A stretch of DNA of 64,000 nucleotides from Embleya scabrispora DSM 41855 (lineage in GTDB: Bacteria; Actinomycetota; Actinomycetes; Streptomycetales; Streptomycetaceae): the NCBI RefSeq assembly GCF_000372745.1, contig NZ_KB889697.1:62001-126000 (forward strand), read 5' to 3'. The notes beneath the pieces were generated by a model that worked only from the letters and a program-made list of their open reading frames with translations, ran no database searches and had not been told where the DNA came from. This document shows, piece after piece, positions 27,365-35,688 of the stretch. Numbering within the stretch: the stretch's first letter is position 1; each line of letters opens with the position of its first letter. Made by a program: the position numbers and the translations under genes.

Positions 27365-28392
27365 CCGCAACACCCGCCGCGGGCCTCGGCCGCGCACCCC
27401 GCCGGATCGGTCCGTTCGAGGTCCCGGCGATCGGCCTGGGCTGCATGAACGTCAGCCACGCCTATGGCGTCCCCCCGACCCCGGCGAACGCCGAGCGCCT
27501 GCTGCGCACGGCGGTGGAGCGGGAGGGCGTCACGCTCTTCGACACGGCCGCCCTCTACGGCTTCGGCACCAACGAGGAGTTGGTCGGTCGGGCACTCGCC
27601 GGCCACCGGGACCGGATCGTACTGGCAAGCAAGTGCGGCATGACCGGTGTCGACGGCCGGCGCGTCATCGACGGCCGCCCTCGGACCATCCGGCGCACCG
27701 CCGACGAAGCGCTGACCCGGCTCAAGACCGACGTCATCGACCTGTACTACCTGCACCGCCTCGACCCGGGGGTTCCGATCGAGGACAGTGTCGGGGCGAT
27801 GGCCGAGCTCGTCGAGTCCGGGAAGGTGCGCACGATCGGGCTGTCCGAGGTCTCGGCCGCGACGCTGCGCCGGGCGCACCGCGTACACCCGATCGCGGCG
27901 CTGCAGAACGAGTACAGCCTGTGGTCCCGCAACCCCGAGCAGGGGACGCTCGCCGCAACGGCGGAGCTCGGCGTCGCCCTCGTGGCCTTCAGTCCGCTGG
28001 CCCGCGGCTTCCTCACCAACGACGCGCCGGACCCCGCGACGCTGGTGGAGCAGGACATCCGGCGGAACATGCCGCGCTTCCACGAGGCGAACTATCCCGC
28101 GAACCTGCGTCTGCGCACTCGGCTCGAAAAGATCGCCCGTGACGCCGGCTGCACGCAGGCCCAACTCGCGCTTGCGTGGGTGCTGTCGCGTGGCGAGCAC
28201 GTAATCGCCATCCCGGGCACTCGGTCCGTCGACCACCTGCACGAGAACATGTCGGTCCTCGACCTCGACCTGCCCGGCCAGGCCCTGCGTGCGGCAGGAG
28301 AGGTACTGAACGCCGCGACCGTACACGGCGCCCGCTACAACGAGGCCACCCTGCGGGAGATCGACACCGAACGATGCGGCAGCGCGGGCTGA
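27361..28392 (+). CDS. Aldo/keto reductase
   Basis: A 343-residue NADPH-dependent aldo/keto reductase of the YajO/Gcy type. Motifs: GPFEVPAIGLGCMNVSHAYG, FDTAALYGFGTNEELVGRAL (catalytic Asp and Tyr), VLASKCGM (Lys), DVIDLYYLHRLDP (His), LQNEYSLWSR, FSPLARGFL, and the cofactor site AIPGTRSVDHLHENM. The GTG overlaps the ligC stop (GTGA), so it belongs to the aromatic operon. No such step is part of the known protocatechuate 4,5 pathway. It may act on an aldehyde side product or on an upstream aromatic substrate, which is inference. Confidence 0.85.
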   Translation: MTATPAAGLGRAPRRIGPFEVPAIGLGCMNVSHAYGVPPTPANAERLLRTAVEREGVTLFDTAALYGFGTNEELVGRALAGHRDRIVLASKCGMTGVDGRRVIDGRPRTIRRTADEALTRLKTDVIDLYYLHRLDPGVPIEDSVGAMAELVESGKVRTIGLSEVSAATLRRAHRVHPIAALQNEYSLWSRNPEQGTLAATAELGVALVAFSPLARGFLTNDAPDPATLVEQDIRRNMPRFHEANYPANLRLRTRLEKIARDAGCTQAQLALAWVLSRGEHVIAIPGTRSVDHLHENMSVLDLDLPGQALRAAGEVLNAATVHGARYNEATLREIDTERCGSAG

Positions 28393-28505
28393 CTCGCGAT
28401 CCGTCTTCGTCGCTCTGCGTCGAGCCCTCGTCGGCGACCGACTCATGCCGGTCCCGGGTGCCGGGTGCGGTCATCACCGCCGCGTGGCAGGCGTGGCCGT
28501 AGGCA

Positions 28506-28555
28506 CCGACGCCGGCTCGTGCGCAGCCCGGCCGGGCACGCGGAGCCGGTGTCGG
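28506..28555 (+). terminator. Long hairpin after the aromatic operon
   Basis: Arms CCGACGCCGGCTC (28506-28518) and GAGCCGGTGTCGG (28543-28555) pair at 12 of 13 positions. The loop itself contains the palindrome GCCCGGCCGGGC. It lies 114 bases after the aldo/keto reductase stop. Confidence 0.55.
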
Positions 28556-28590
28556 CGGCGCGCTCGTGGCCGACGGCGACGAAATCACAA

Positions 28591-28621
28591 ACGGTGATGG
28601 CCGAAACTCGACCATCACCGT
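28591..28621. terminator. Second hairpin at the island edge
   Basis: Perfect 10-bp arms (ACGGTGATGG / CCATCACCGT) around an 11-base loop, just outside the left att-like repeat at 28637. It could end transcription from the aromatic operon and also from the minus-strand defence operon that finishes at 28698. Confidence 0.5.
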
Positions 28622-28636
28622 CTGCGGGTGTACCGC

Positions 28637-28650
28637 TTGTGTCCGAGGGG
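28637..28650 (+). repeat. Left att-like direct repeat
   Basis: TTGTGTCCGAGGGG, identical to 42241-42254 at the 3' end of tRNA-Leu and in the same orientation. Sequence beyond it (TTGA, then CCCCCAA) still resembles the tRNA T-arm in a degraded way. It is the expected mark of an element integrated at a tRNA 3' end. Confidence 0.6.
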
Positions 28651-28697
28651 AGTTGACCCATACCCCCAACCACTCCACCTGAACGGATCCTTTGACG

Positions 28698-30545
28698 TCA
28701 GAACAGGCCGGGCACCACCCCGTCCGGCGTGCCGACGAGGGCGATCCGGTCGAGGAAGGCGTTGTTCGTCTCGCAACTGGTCTCGGGAAGCAGGACGCAG
28801 GCGTGGCAGGCCGCGAGGTTGAGGCTGTCGGCGCCGCTCGCCGCTGTCTCGGAGCAGAGGGGGTCGTTGGAGCACCACGAGGCGCGGAGCAGCGCGGACT
28901 CCAGCGAGGAGGCGAGGCGCTCAGGTTCACCCTGGGCGACGATGCCACCGAGACTTCCTGCGGAGTCGCTGGTCGCCGTATAGATGAGGAAGCCGGCCAT
29001 CTCGTCGCCGATGTACAGGCGCTCGCGCAGGGACGCGGTCGGGTAGCCGCCGTCGAGGCTCCACTCGTTGATGAGCAGGTGCGCGAGCGTGTGCACCGCC
29101 AGGTGGCGGGGGGAGACCGGGGACGGCGGGACGGGCCGGTCGGAGTTGGCGTAGCGCTCCCGGAGTAGCGCCTCGTGGTTGAGTCGAACGCGCTCCGCGC
29201 GCTCCTGCGGCTGGGGTCGCCGCTCCCAGGCGGCGAGACGTTCCGGGTCGAGGCGGACGAAGACGCCCTCCCCGCTGACCTCGATGGCGGGCAGCCAGTC
29301 CGGCTTCCGGAGGGCGAGCGCGGCCCGGCGGGAACTGCTCGCGGGATCGCCGACGGCCGGCTCCTCGACCCGGGTGAAGGAGTGCAACGCGCGGATCTCA
29401 CGGACCCGCTTGACCAGCATGACCTGTCCGATGCCGTCCGGCGTCCGGTCACCGCCGGGCCGCTCGCAGACGAAGTCCTGGAGCTCGTCCCGCCGGCCCT
29501 CCGGACGCTCACGTTGGAGGGTCCGGTACTCCTCCCGGTAGAGGAGATCGCGCGGCGACAGCGTGGCGTGCTCCTCGGTCGGCTGCTCCGCCTCCGCTTC
29601 ACGGACCCGCAGTACGGCGGCGACCGCGTCGTCGACGGTCAGCCCCCGGTTCTTCTCCTCGAACTTCACCATCCTCAGGTAGGTGCGGATGTCGGCCTCG
29701 GCCCCGTCCTGGATGTTGCTCCAGTGGGGGCCGAGGGCCTTGAGCACGCCGTCGCTCCACGGTGGGATGGACAGGGCGGAGTGGACCACCGGGTACCACA
29801 CGGTGAAGGAACCGCGCTGGAGGGTGCGTGGCGGCTCGCCGCACTGCTGGACGGGGGCGTCCTTGAGCCAGGGGCGACGTCCGGTGCACCGGATGCCGAG
29901 GTCGCGGAGCGCCTGGCTGCGGAAGGCTCCCTCCATGGACACCTCCTTGGTGCCGCAGGTACAGCCGATGACGACACCGCGGAGGGAGGCCGTGGAGCCT
30001 TCGGCGCGCAGGCGCAGCTTGCCGCCGCACCGGCCCCCCGAGCCGGCCTCGCCCGGCTCGTAGGAGGAGGAACGGTGGACCCACTTCCAGTACGGGAAGT
30101 CGTCGAGGTGGCCGTTGACGCAGGCCATCACGAATCGGGACGGGACGAGGTCCCGTTCACAGGCGCCGCAGACCGCCTTGTCCTTCGGCGCGTTGAATTT
30201 CGCGTAGTACTGCAGCTCCCGGCACTCCGGGCACGAGTACAACTGCGGGAACCGGACGGCCCGCACCCCGTCACGGGCGTCCTCCGGGTCGCCGGCGGGC
30301 GGCAGTTTGAACTCGTGGACACCCGTCACCCTGGTGAGGCGGGGCTCCCAGAGGCTCCGGGTCCGGCTGACGTCCCAGGTGTCGAGCCCGGCGATCACGA
30401 AGGACTCGTTGTCGACCGCGATCAGGGAGCCGACGCCGTAGGTGGTGACGGCCTGGGCGCGGCGGATCTCGCCGAGCTTGCGCAGGCGTGTGATCGGCGC
30501 GCCGAGTCGGACGGTTCCTCGCTTGCGAGGGGACGGCGGGGTCAT
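28698..30545 (-). CDS. drmB: DrmB-like DUF1998 protein
   Basis: A 615-residue protein resembling DrmB of DISARM anti-phage systems. After an N-terminal segment with AVTTYGVGSLIAVDNESFVI, a zinc-ribbon-like region follows (YSCPECRELQYYAKF, VCGACERDLVPSRFVMACVN near residues 103-150). A second Cys pair occurs in IGCTCGTKEVS. The C-terminal DUF1998 part has HTLAHLLINEWSLDGG and a Cys cluster (ASWCSNDPLCSE, LAACHACVLLPETSC near 565-600). It is the last gene of the operon, and its ATG overlaps the DrmA-like stop by four bases (ATGA). In DISARM, DrmB partners DrmA in sensing and blocking incoming DNA. Confidence 0.85.
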   Translation of the reverse strand: MTPPSPRKRGTVRLGAPITRLRKLGEIRRAQAVTTYGVGSLIAVDNESFVIAGLDTWDVSRTRSLWEPRLTRVTGVHEFKLPPAGDPEDARDGVRAVRFPQLYSCPECRELQYYAKFNAPKDKAVCGACERDLVPSRFVMACVNGHLDDFPYWKWVHRSSSYEPGEAGSGGRCGGKLRLRAEGSTASLRGVVIGCTCGTKEVSMEGAFRSQALRDLGIRCTGRRPWLKDAPVQQCGEPPRTLQRGSFTVWYPVVHSALSIPPWSDGVLKALGPHWSNIQDGAEADIRTYLRMVKFEEKNRGLTVDDAVAAVLRVREAEAEQPTEEHATLSPRDLLYREEYRTLQRERPEGRRDELQDFVCERPGGDRTPDGIGQVMLVKRVREIRALHSFTRVEEPAVGDPASSSRRAALALRKPDWLPAIEVSGEGVFVRLDPERLAAWERRPQPQERAERVRLNHEALLRERYANSDRPVPPSPVSPRHLAVHTLAHLLINEWSLDGGYPTASLRERLYIGDEMAGFLIYTATSDSAGSLGGIVAQGEPERLASSLESALLRASWCSNDPLCSETAASGADSLNLAACHACVLLPETSCETNNAFLDRIALVGTPDGVVPGLF

Positions 30546-33500
30546 CGCTTCTCCAGGAAGAAGCTCGAGGAGGCGTCCACGTCGCGCAGGCTCCACAGCG
30601 TGGGCCAGCCCGTGCGACCCTCCGGGAGGTCGTTGTCGAAGGTACTGAGGAGAGCGGTCCTGCCACTCCTGGCGTGGGCCTCGTAGAGCAGGTTCGGATC
30701 GACGGCTGCGGCCTCGCGCCACCAGTCGACGAACTCGTCGAAGGCGGCGGCGGTGGCCTCGTGTTCCTGGGGCGCAACGCTCCCGACCCGCTCCAGCAGC
30801 GCGGCGCGAACGGCGCCGTTGACCTCGTCGACGTAGTCCTCGATCCGGGCCGCCGCCGCATTGTCGCGCGCACCCGGGACCATCAACCGCGCCAGGGCCA
30901 CGATCACGGCGTGCAGGCCGCGGTCGCGGGCACGCGCCGAGAAGGGCGTGACGCTGGTGGACTCGACCTCTCGGTAGAGGGCGGAGTGGAAGTGCTGGAA
31001 GCTCTCGTAGTGCGAACGGTCCCGGGAACGAGTCGAGTTGAGCATGACTGCAACCAGGCCCGGATGGCGTCGGCCGACCCGGCTGGTCGCCTGGATGTAC
31101 TCGGCGGTGGTCTGCGGCTGGCCCATGACCGCCATCAGGCCGAGGCGGTCGACGTCGACTCCGACGGAGATCATGTTCGTGGCGAGCAGGACGTCGGTGG
31201 TGTCCGGGGACGGGAACCTGCGCTCGATGTCCTTGAGGCGCCTGGGGATGTCGCTCGCGCTGGCCCTGCTGCTCAGCTCCGTCACCGCCTCGGGGTGGCG
31301 GGGCTTTTCGATGCCGTCGCGGGCGGCGAGTTGCTCCATCCGATCCTGCACGTCATCGAAGACCTGGAGTTCGGCGGCGGACAACAGCCGCAGGCTGTTG
31401 AAGTAGCCGACGAGGGTCCAGTAGGCGTCCTTGACCTCGTCGTCGGCGTCGCCGAGCTGGACCTGGTGCAGCAGGGCGGCGTAGGTACGGATCAGCAGGG
31501 TGGACTGGCTGGTGCTGGAGGTCAACAAGCCGATGTACCGGCGGGTGGCCTTGTCCTCGCGGGAGGCCTCGACCGCGAACCAGGAGTCACGGGAGTCGAG
31601 TCCGGCCGGCGGGAACTGGCAGACCTCGCGGTTGAAGAGGTGCAGGCCCTGCTCGTCGGCGCGCCGGATGGTCGCCGTGGACGCGATCACCTTGGGCCGA
31701 TTCGCCAGGATGTCCACCGCAGTCTCGTAGAGCCCGGTCAGGGTGCCGAGCGGGCCGGAAATGAGGTGGAGTTCGTCCTGAACGATCAGCTCCGGCGGCC
31801 TGGTCTCCTCCAGATCGCGGTTGAACAGCGCGGCCGTCCGATCCCGCCACGGCATGGAGGCGAACTTGTCGACGGTGGCGATGATCAGCGTCGGGTGTGC
31901 GGCATAGACGGAGTCGTCGACCAGGTGCACTGGGAGTCCGTCGCCGCGGTGGAACGCGCAGTCCGCGTCCGGGCAGTGGATGTACATGCGGTCGCGTTCC
32001 GGCGCGGCCTCGTAGTTAGAGGCGTCGAGGCGGCTGCCGCACCAGGGGCATGCCTGGAGCTGGACCGGGTTCTCCTTGTCGAGCGAACGTCCGCCGGTGC
32101 GTAAGGCATCCAGCTTCTCGCCGGCCGTCACCAGGTCATTCGGGGTCGCCGACTTCCCCACCCACATGCCGATGGAGATGCCCTCCCGTCCCAGCTCGTC
32201 CTCATTGCGGGAGCGGATCAGCTCCATGGCGCAGATCAGTGCGGTGGCGCGCTCGAACTGCTGGAGCGTCAGCAGTCGCAAGGTGTACCGCATCAGCACG
32301 GTGACACCGCCGCCGTGCACGGGGTCCTTGAGACGGCGCAGGAACGTGGTGAAGGCGATCAGGCCGAGGTATGCCTCGGTCTTGCCACCACCGGTGGGGA
32401 ACCAGAGCAGGTCGGCGACATCGCGATCGGGATGATCGTCCTCGACGATGCCCTGCAGGCAGAGCAGCAGGAAGCAGATCTGGAAGGGTCGCCAGTACTC
32501 CTTGCCTTCATCCGGTCCGGCGGCGGGCTTGCCCGCCTTAACCCAGGACGTGCGGGCGCGCTGCTCGGCCATGGCGCGGGTGGCCAGCTGGAACGCCCGC
32601 ATCGCGTGGGCGTGCGCGGGCTCGGAGAGCAGCGTGACGCCCACGCTCATGCGGGTGAGCGCCGTCTCGCACGCCTCGATCCGCTCCTGCGCGGCGGCCT
32701 CGTACTCGGTGCCGGCCAGGGTCTCCGCCTCGGCCTTGCGTTCGCCGATCCAGGCCCGGTAGCCGTCGAGGAGCGTGCCGAGCGCGTCCACCACCACCTT
32801 CGGGTCGGCGTCGCCGAGACTTCGCATGGAGAGCGCATCGACGGCGATGCCTCGGTTCGAGTCGGTCAGCAGCACCTCGTGAGTTGGCACGAACTCGGTT
32901 CGGACCTCTGCGACGGCGGCGCGCCCGGTGGTCGTGGCACCGATCGGCGGAGGCGTCCAGTCCCAGGCTGCCGCGCAACCGTGGCCGGTGGCGAAACCGG
33001 GGGCGTGCCGGTGGAGCAACCGGCTGAGCATCAACTCCCGGTCGTGGCTGCCGGAGGAGGCACGACGCTCGACGAAGGGCTCGGCGCCGGTCGTGAGTGC
33101 CCGGACCCGGAGGATGGACTGGTAGTAGCAGGCGGCGTCCTTCAGCGCCCGGGCGCCGAGCGTGCGGGTGTTGATCAGCGTGGCGGTGACGGTCACGGCG
33201 CCGTGCTCGCCTCTGGGACGTACCAGGACCCGGAGTTCCAGTCCCTCTGCGAGGGGCTGTCGGACCGTGGCCGGCGTCGTCACGTCCACCTCGACGTCGG
33301 CCAGGTCGAGCGGGATCCGGCGCCAGCGCTCGCGCTGTTCCCGGGTGCTGCGGGCCTCGACGCGCAAGGCCGCGACGGGGTTGCCCTCGGCGTCCTCGGG
33401 ACGGTAGACGGCGGCCGTGGTCTGTAGCACGATCCGCTCCGCCACCGTGGGGTCCACGGCGAAGGTGAGCCCCATGGAGGAGGGCCGCCGAATGTTGGCG

Positions 33501-33772
33501 AGCGAGACGCCGCGCTCGACGGCGTCCTCCTCGCCGTCGCCGCCGCGGACGAGGGTGGGAGAGTCGTCTCCGTCGGCCTCGTGGCCGTCTCGGTTGCCGC
33601 GGGCAACCTCGGGCGTCTCCTGAGGGAAAAGCACGCCGACCGGATACATCGTCACCGGCGCGTCGTCCTTGAGGATCTCCTCCTCACCACCGACGGGACC
33701 GAGGAGGTCCAGACGGAGGGCGGCACCGAGCCGATCGCGCAGGGCGTAGTAGTCGTGGATGGAGGGGCTCAT
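30542..33772 (-). CDS. drmA: DrmA-like SF2 helicase
   Basis: A 1076-residue helicase of the DISARM DrmA type. A long N-terminal domain of about 420 residues precedes the motor: motif I FPTGGGKTEAYLG (about 460), a CPWCGSRLDASNYE zinc-binding insert (about 575), motif II IVQDELHLISGPLG (about 664), motif III IASTATIRRA, and motif V-VI NMISVGVDVDRLGLMAVMGQ and IQATSRVGRRHPG (about 880-900). Length and insert agree with DrmA. The ATG overlaps the stop of the UvrD-like gene (ATGA) and its TGA overlaps drmB. All motor residues appear intact. Confidence 0.87.
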   Translation of the reverse strand: MSPSIHDYYALRDRLGAALRLDLLGPVGGEEEILKDDAPVTMYPVGVLFPQETPEVARGNRDGHEADGDDSPTLVRGGDGEEDAVERGVSLANIRRPSSMGLTFAVDPTVAERIVLQTTAAVYRPEDAEGNPVAALRVEARSTREQRERWRRIPLDLADVEVDVTTPATVRQPLAEGLELRVLVRPRGEHGAVTVTATLINTRTLGARALKDAACYYQSILRVRALTTGAEPFVERRASSGSHDRELMLSRLLHRHAPGFATGHGCAAAWDWTPPPIGATTTGRAAVAEVRTEFVPTHEVLLTDSNRGIAVDALSMRSLGDADPKVVVDALGTLLDGYRAWIGERKAEAETLAGTEYEAAAQERIEACETALTRMSVGVTLLSEPAHAHAMRAFQLATRAMAEQRARTSWVKAGKPAAGPDEGKEYWRPFQICFLLLCLQGIVEDDHPDRDVADLLWFPTGGGKTEAYLGLIAFTTFLRRLKDPVHGGGVTVLMRYTLRLLTLQQFERATALICAMELIRSRNEDELGREGISIGMWVGKSATPNDLVTAGEKLDALRTGGRSLDKENPVQLQACPWCGSRLDASNYEAAPERDRMYIHCPDADCAFHRGDGLPVHLVDDSVYAAHPTLIIATVDKFASMPWRDRTAALFNRDLEETRPPELIVQDELHLISGPLGTLTGLYETAVDILANRPKVIASTATIRRADEQGLHLFNREVCQFPPAGLDSRDSWFAVEASREDKATRRYIGLLTSSTSQSTLLIRTYAALLHQVQLGDADDEVKDAYWTLVGYFNSLRLLSAAELQVFDDVQDRMEQLAARDGIEKPRHPEAVTELSSRASASDIPRRLKDIERRFPSPDTTDVLLATNMISVGVDVDRLGLMAVMGQPQTTAEYIQATSRVGRRHPGLVAVMLNSTRSRDRSHYESFQHFHSALYREVESTSVTPFSARARDRGLHAVIVALARLMVPGARDNAAAARIEDYVDEVNGAVRAALLERVGSVAPQEHEATAAAFDEFVDWWREAAAVDPNLLYEAHARSGRTALLSTFDNDLPEGRTGWPTLWSLRDVDASSSFFLEKR

Positions 33773-35688
33773 GAGGGAAGTCGCTCCGTGTTGGAGTCGT
33801 CGAACGGGTCGGTCCAGTCGAAGCGGCCAAGGCCGCTGAGGCGGGGCGCGAGCCAGACTCCCGAGCTGCCGAGACCGGCACGCTCGGTCGCGACATCGCT
33901 GCCCGCGACGGTTTCGACGCAGTCGATGTGAAGACCGGTGATCCGGCCGGGGACGTTGTACTCGGACCGACTGCCGTCGCGGCTGAGCATCAGGTGCAGG
34001 GCGCGACGGAATGTCTCCGACACCTCGCCGACGGGGCGATCGTCATGGAGGACCGCATACGGCGGCGTCTGGTCCTCGCCCTCGGGCAGGCGGTGGAGCA
34101 GGGACAGCTCGACGGCATCGCCGGAGTGGACCCCGTGGGCGAGGTGTTGCTGAATCTCGACGGGGTCGGCTGCGATACTTCGCACGCCCGGCGGGTGCGC
34201 GCGGCAGACGTCGGGGCCGAGTGCCTCGATGCCGTTGCGGGCCCACGATCGGCTGCCTCCGATGTACCAACGGTCCAGACGCCTGTCCTTGCGGACCAGC
34301 CAGGTGTTGGGCCGGTCGAGTCGGTAGAGGTCGTCGCGAGGCCGGGTCATGGCGACGTAGAGGAGGCAGGCTTCCGCAGCCGGGTCGTAGTCGGCCTTCT
34401 TCTTGGCCACGTCCTTCGGACGTCTCAGCTCCACCGGCTCCACGACCAGGACGCGATCGAACTCCAGGCCCTTGGCACGGTGCACCGACGAGACGACCAG
34501 CGACGCCCGTTCGGTAGCCGTGAGCTCGTCGGGGAGCCGTCCCTCCGCCACAGCCAGGCGCAGCGCAGCGGGCTCGACCCGGCCACGCCGCTTGCCGGTG
34601 ACCCGCCGTACCGCTCGCGCGAGCATGGACGGATCCAGATCCGGCCGGGGGTCGAGGTCGGCGACCAGTTCGGCGAAGCGTTCCTCGGAGAGGTCCGCCG
34701 CATCGGTGGCGGCGAGTAGGCCGGCGATCCACGCGGGAGCGGGACGATCTCGGACGGAGCGCTGGAGCCGGTGGTCCACGCGGGCCGCGTGCAGGGTCTG
34801 GCTGACGGAGAGCGCCTGACCGTTGTCCCGGCACAGGATCGCGGTCGATCCGTCGAAGTACCGGAGCGAGTCCAGGACGAAGGCATCGTCCAGCGTGCCG
34901 AAGTGGGGAGCCTCGTCGAGCAGGAGTCGCAGCTCCCGGTAAATCTGCTCGGCCTGCGCCTCGGTCGGCTCCCACTCGGTGGCCGGCCGCTGCAACCGAG
35001 GGCCGTAAGGAAGGGCGACCCGGGCCTGCTCGGTGCGGGCTCGAAAGTTGTCGCCGAGGTGGATCTCGACCAGGTCCTCGGCGAACGAGCCACGGATCCA
35101 GTCGAAGAAGTAGTTCGTCTCCTGCGCCCGCTGGTCGGAGTCCGTGACCTGGAAGCCGTAGACGGCTTGGGCGCCGTCCCCGACCACGGTGAAGCCGCTC
35201 TGTTCCTGAAAGCGGTCGAGGAGCGCCTCGACCATCTCACGCCGCACCCCGACAAGGTCCTGGACCTCGTCGATCAGTACGTGGGCCGGGGCGCCGAACT
35301 CGCCCGCCTCGACCGCGCCCCTCTCGATGCCCTCGGTGGCGGCCCTGATGCGCTGGTCGAAGGTGGTCCCCGACCAGTCGCGGTCCGGATACGCCCGACG
35401 CAGCAGGGTGGCCGCCCATGAGTCGAAGGTCTGGGCGCGCACCCGACGGGCCGCGTCGGCTCGGCTCTCGACCTGCTCGCGCAGCTCGCGCACCGCGGCC
35501 CGGGAGAAGCTGAGGACGAGGATCTCGTGCGCCTCCAACTCCTCCCGTTCGACCAGCGCTTTCAGCCGGCAGACCAGGGTGTGCGTCTTGCCGGCGCCGG
35601 CGCCCGCCGTGACCAGGGTGCGGGTGTTCCACGGCTGGTCGACGACGGACCGCTGCGCCGGGGTGAGTGTGTGCTGCGGCTCGGTCAC
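33769..35688 (-). CDS. UvrD/Rep-like SF1 helicase of the defence operon
   Basis: A 639-residue superfamily 1A helicase. All motifs are seen: Q-motif region LTPAQRSVVDQPWNTRTLVT, motif I AGAGAGKTHTL (about 28-38), Ia FSRAAVRELREQV, II VLIDEVQDLVG, III VVGDGAQAVYGFQ, IV HLGDNFRARTE, V SVHRAKGLEFDRVLVVEP and VI LLYVAMTRPRDDLYRL. It is shorter than UvrD (about 720) and has a different C-terminal 150 residues. The GTG at 35688 forms a GTGA overlap with the preceding gene, the reason for choosing it over the in-frame GTG at 35703. Classical DISARM has an SNF2-type DrmD or DrmE instead, so this partner is a distinguishing feature. Confidence 0.85.
   Translation of the reverse strand: MTEPQHTLTPAQRSVVDQPWNTRTLVTAGAGAGKTHTLVCRLKALVEREELEAHEILVLSFSRAAVRELREQVESRADAARRVRAQTFDSWAATLLRRAYPDRDWSGTTFDQRIRAATEGIERGAVEAGEFGAPAHVLIDEVQDLVGVRREMVEALLDRFQEQSGFTVVGDGAQAVYGFQVTDSDQRAQETNYFFDWIRGSFAEDLVEIHLGDNFRARTEQARVALPYGPRLQRPATEWEPTEAQAEQIYRELRLLLDEAPHFGTLDDAFVLDSLRYFDGSTAILCRDNGQALSVSQTLHAARVDHRLQRSVRDRPAPAWIAGLLAATDAADLSEERFAELVADLDPRPDLDPSMLARAVRRVTGKRRGRVEPAALRLAVAEGRLPDELTATERASLVVSSVHRAKGLEFDRVLVVEPVELRRPKDVAKKKADYDPAAEACLLYVAMTRPRDDLYRLDRPNTWLVRKDRRLDRWYIGGSRSWARNGIEALGPDVCRAHPPGVRSIAADPVEIQQHLAHGVHSGDAVELSLLHRLPEGEDQTPPYAVLHDDRPVGEVSETFRRALHLMLSRDGSRSEYNVPGRITGLHIDCVETVAGSDVATERAGLGSSGVWLAPRLSGLGRFDWTDPFDDSNTERLPS

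Noticed and set aside
28393-28505. Possible short gene between the aldo/keto reductase and the hairpin
   Set aside because: No start with ribosome site and no coding pattern; hairpins follow directly.
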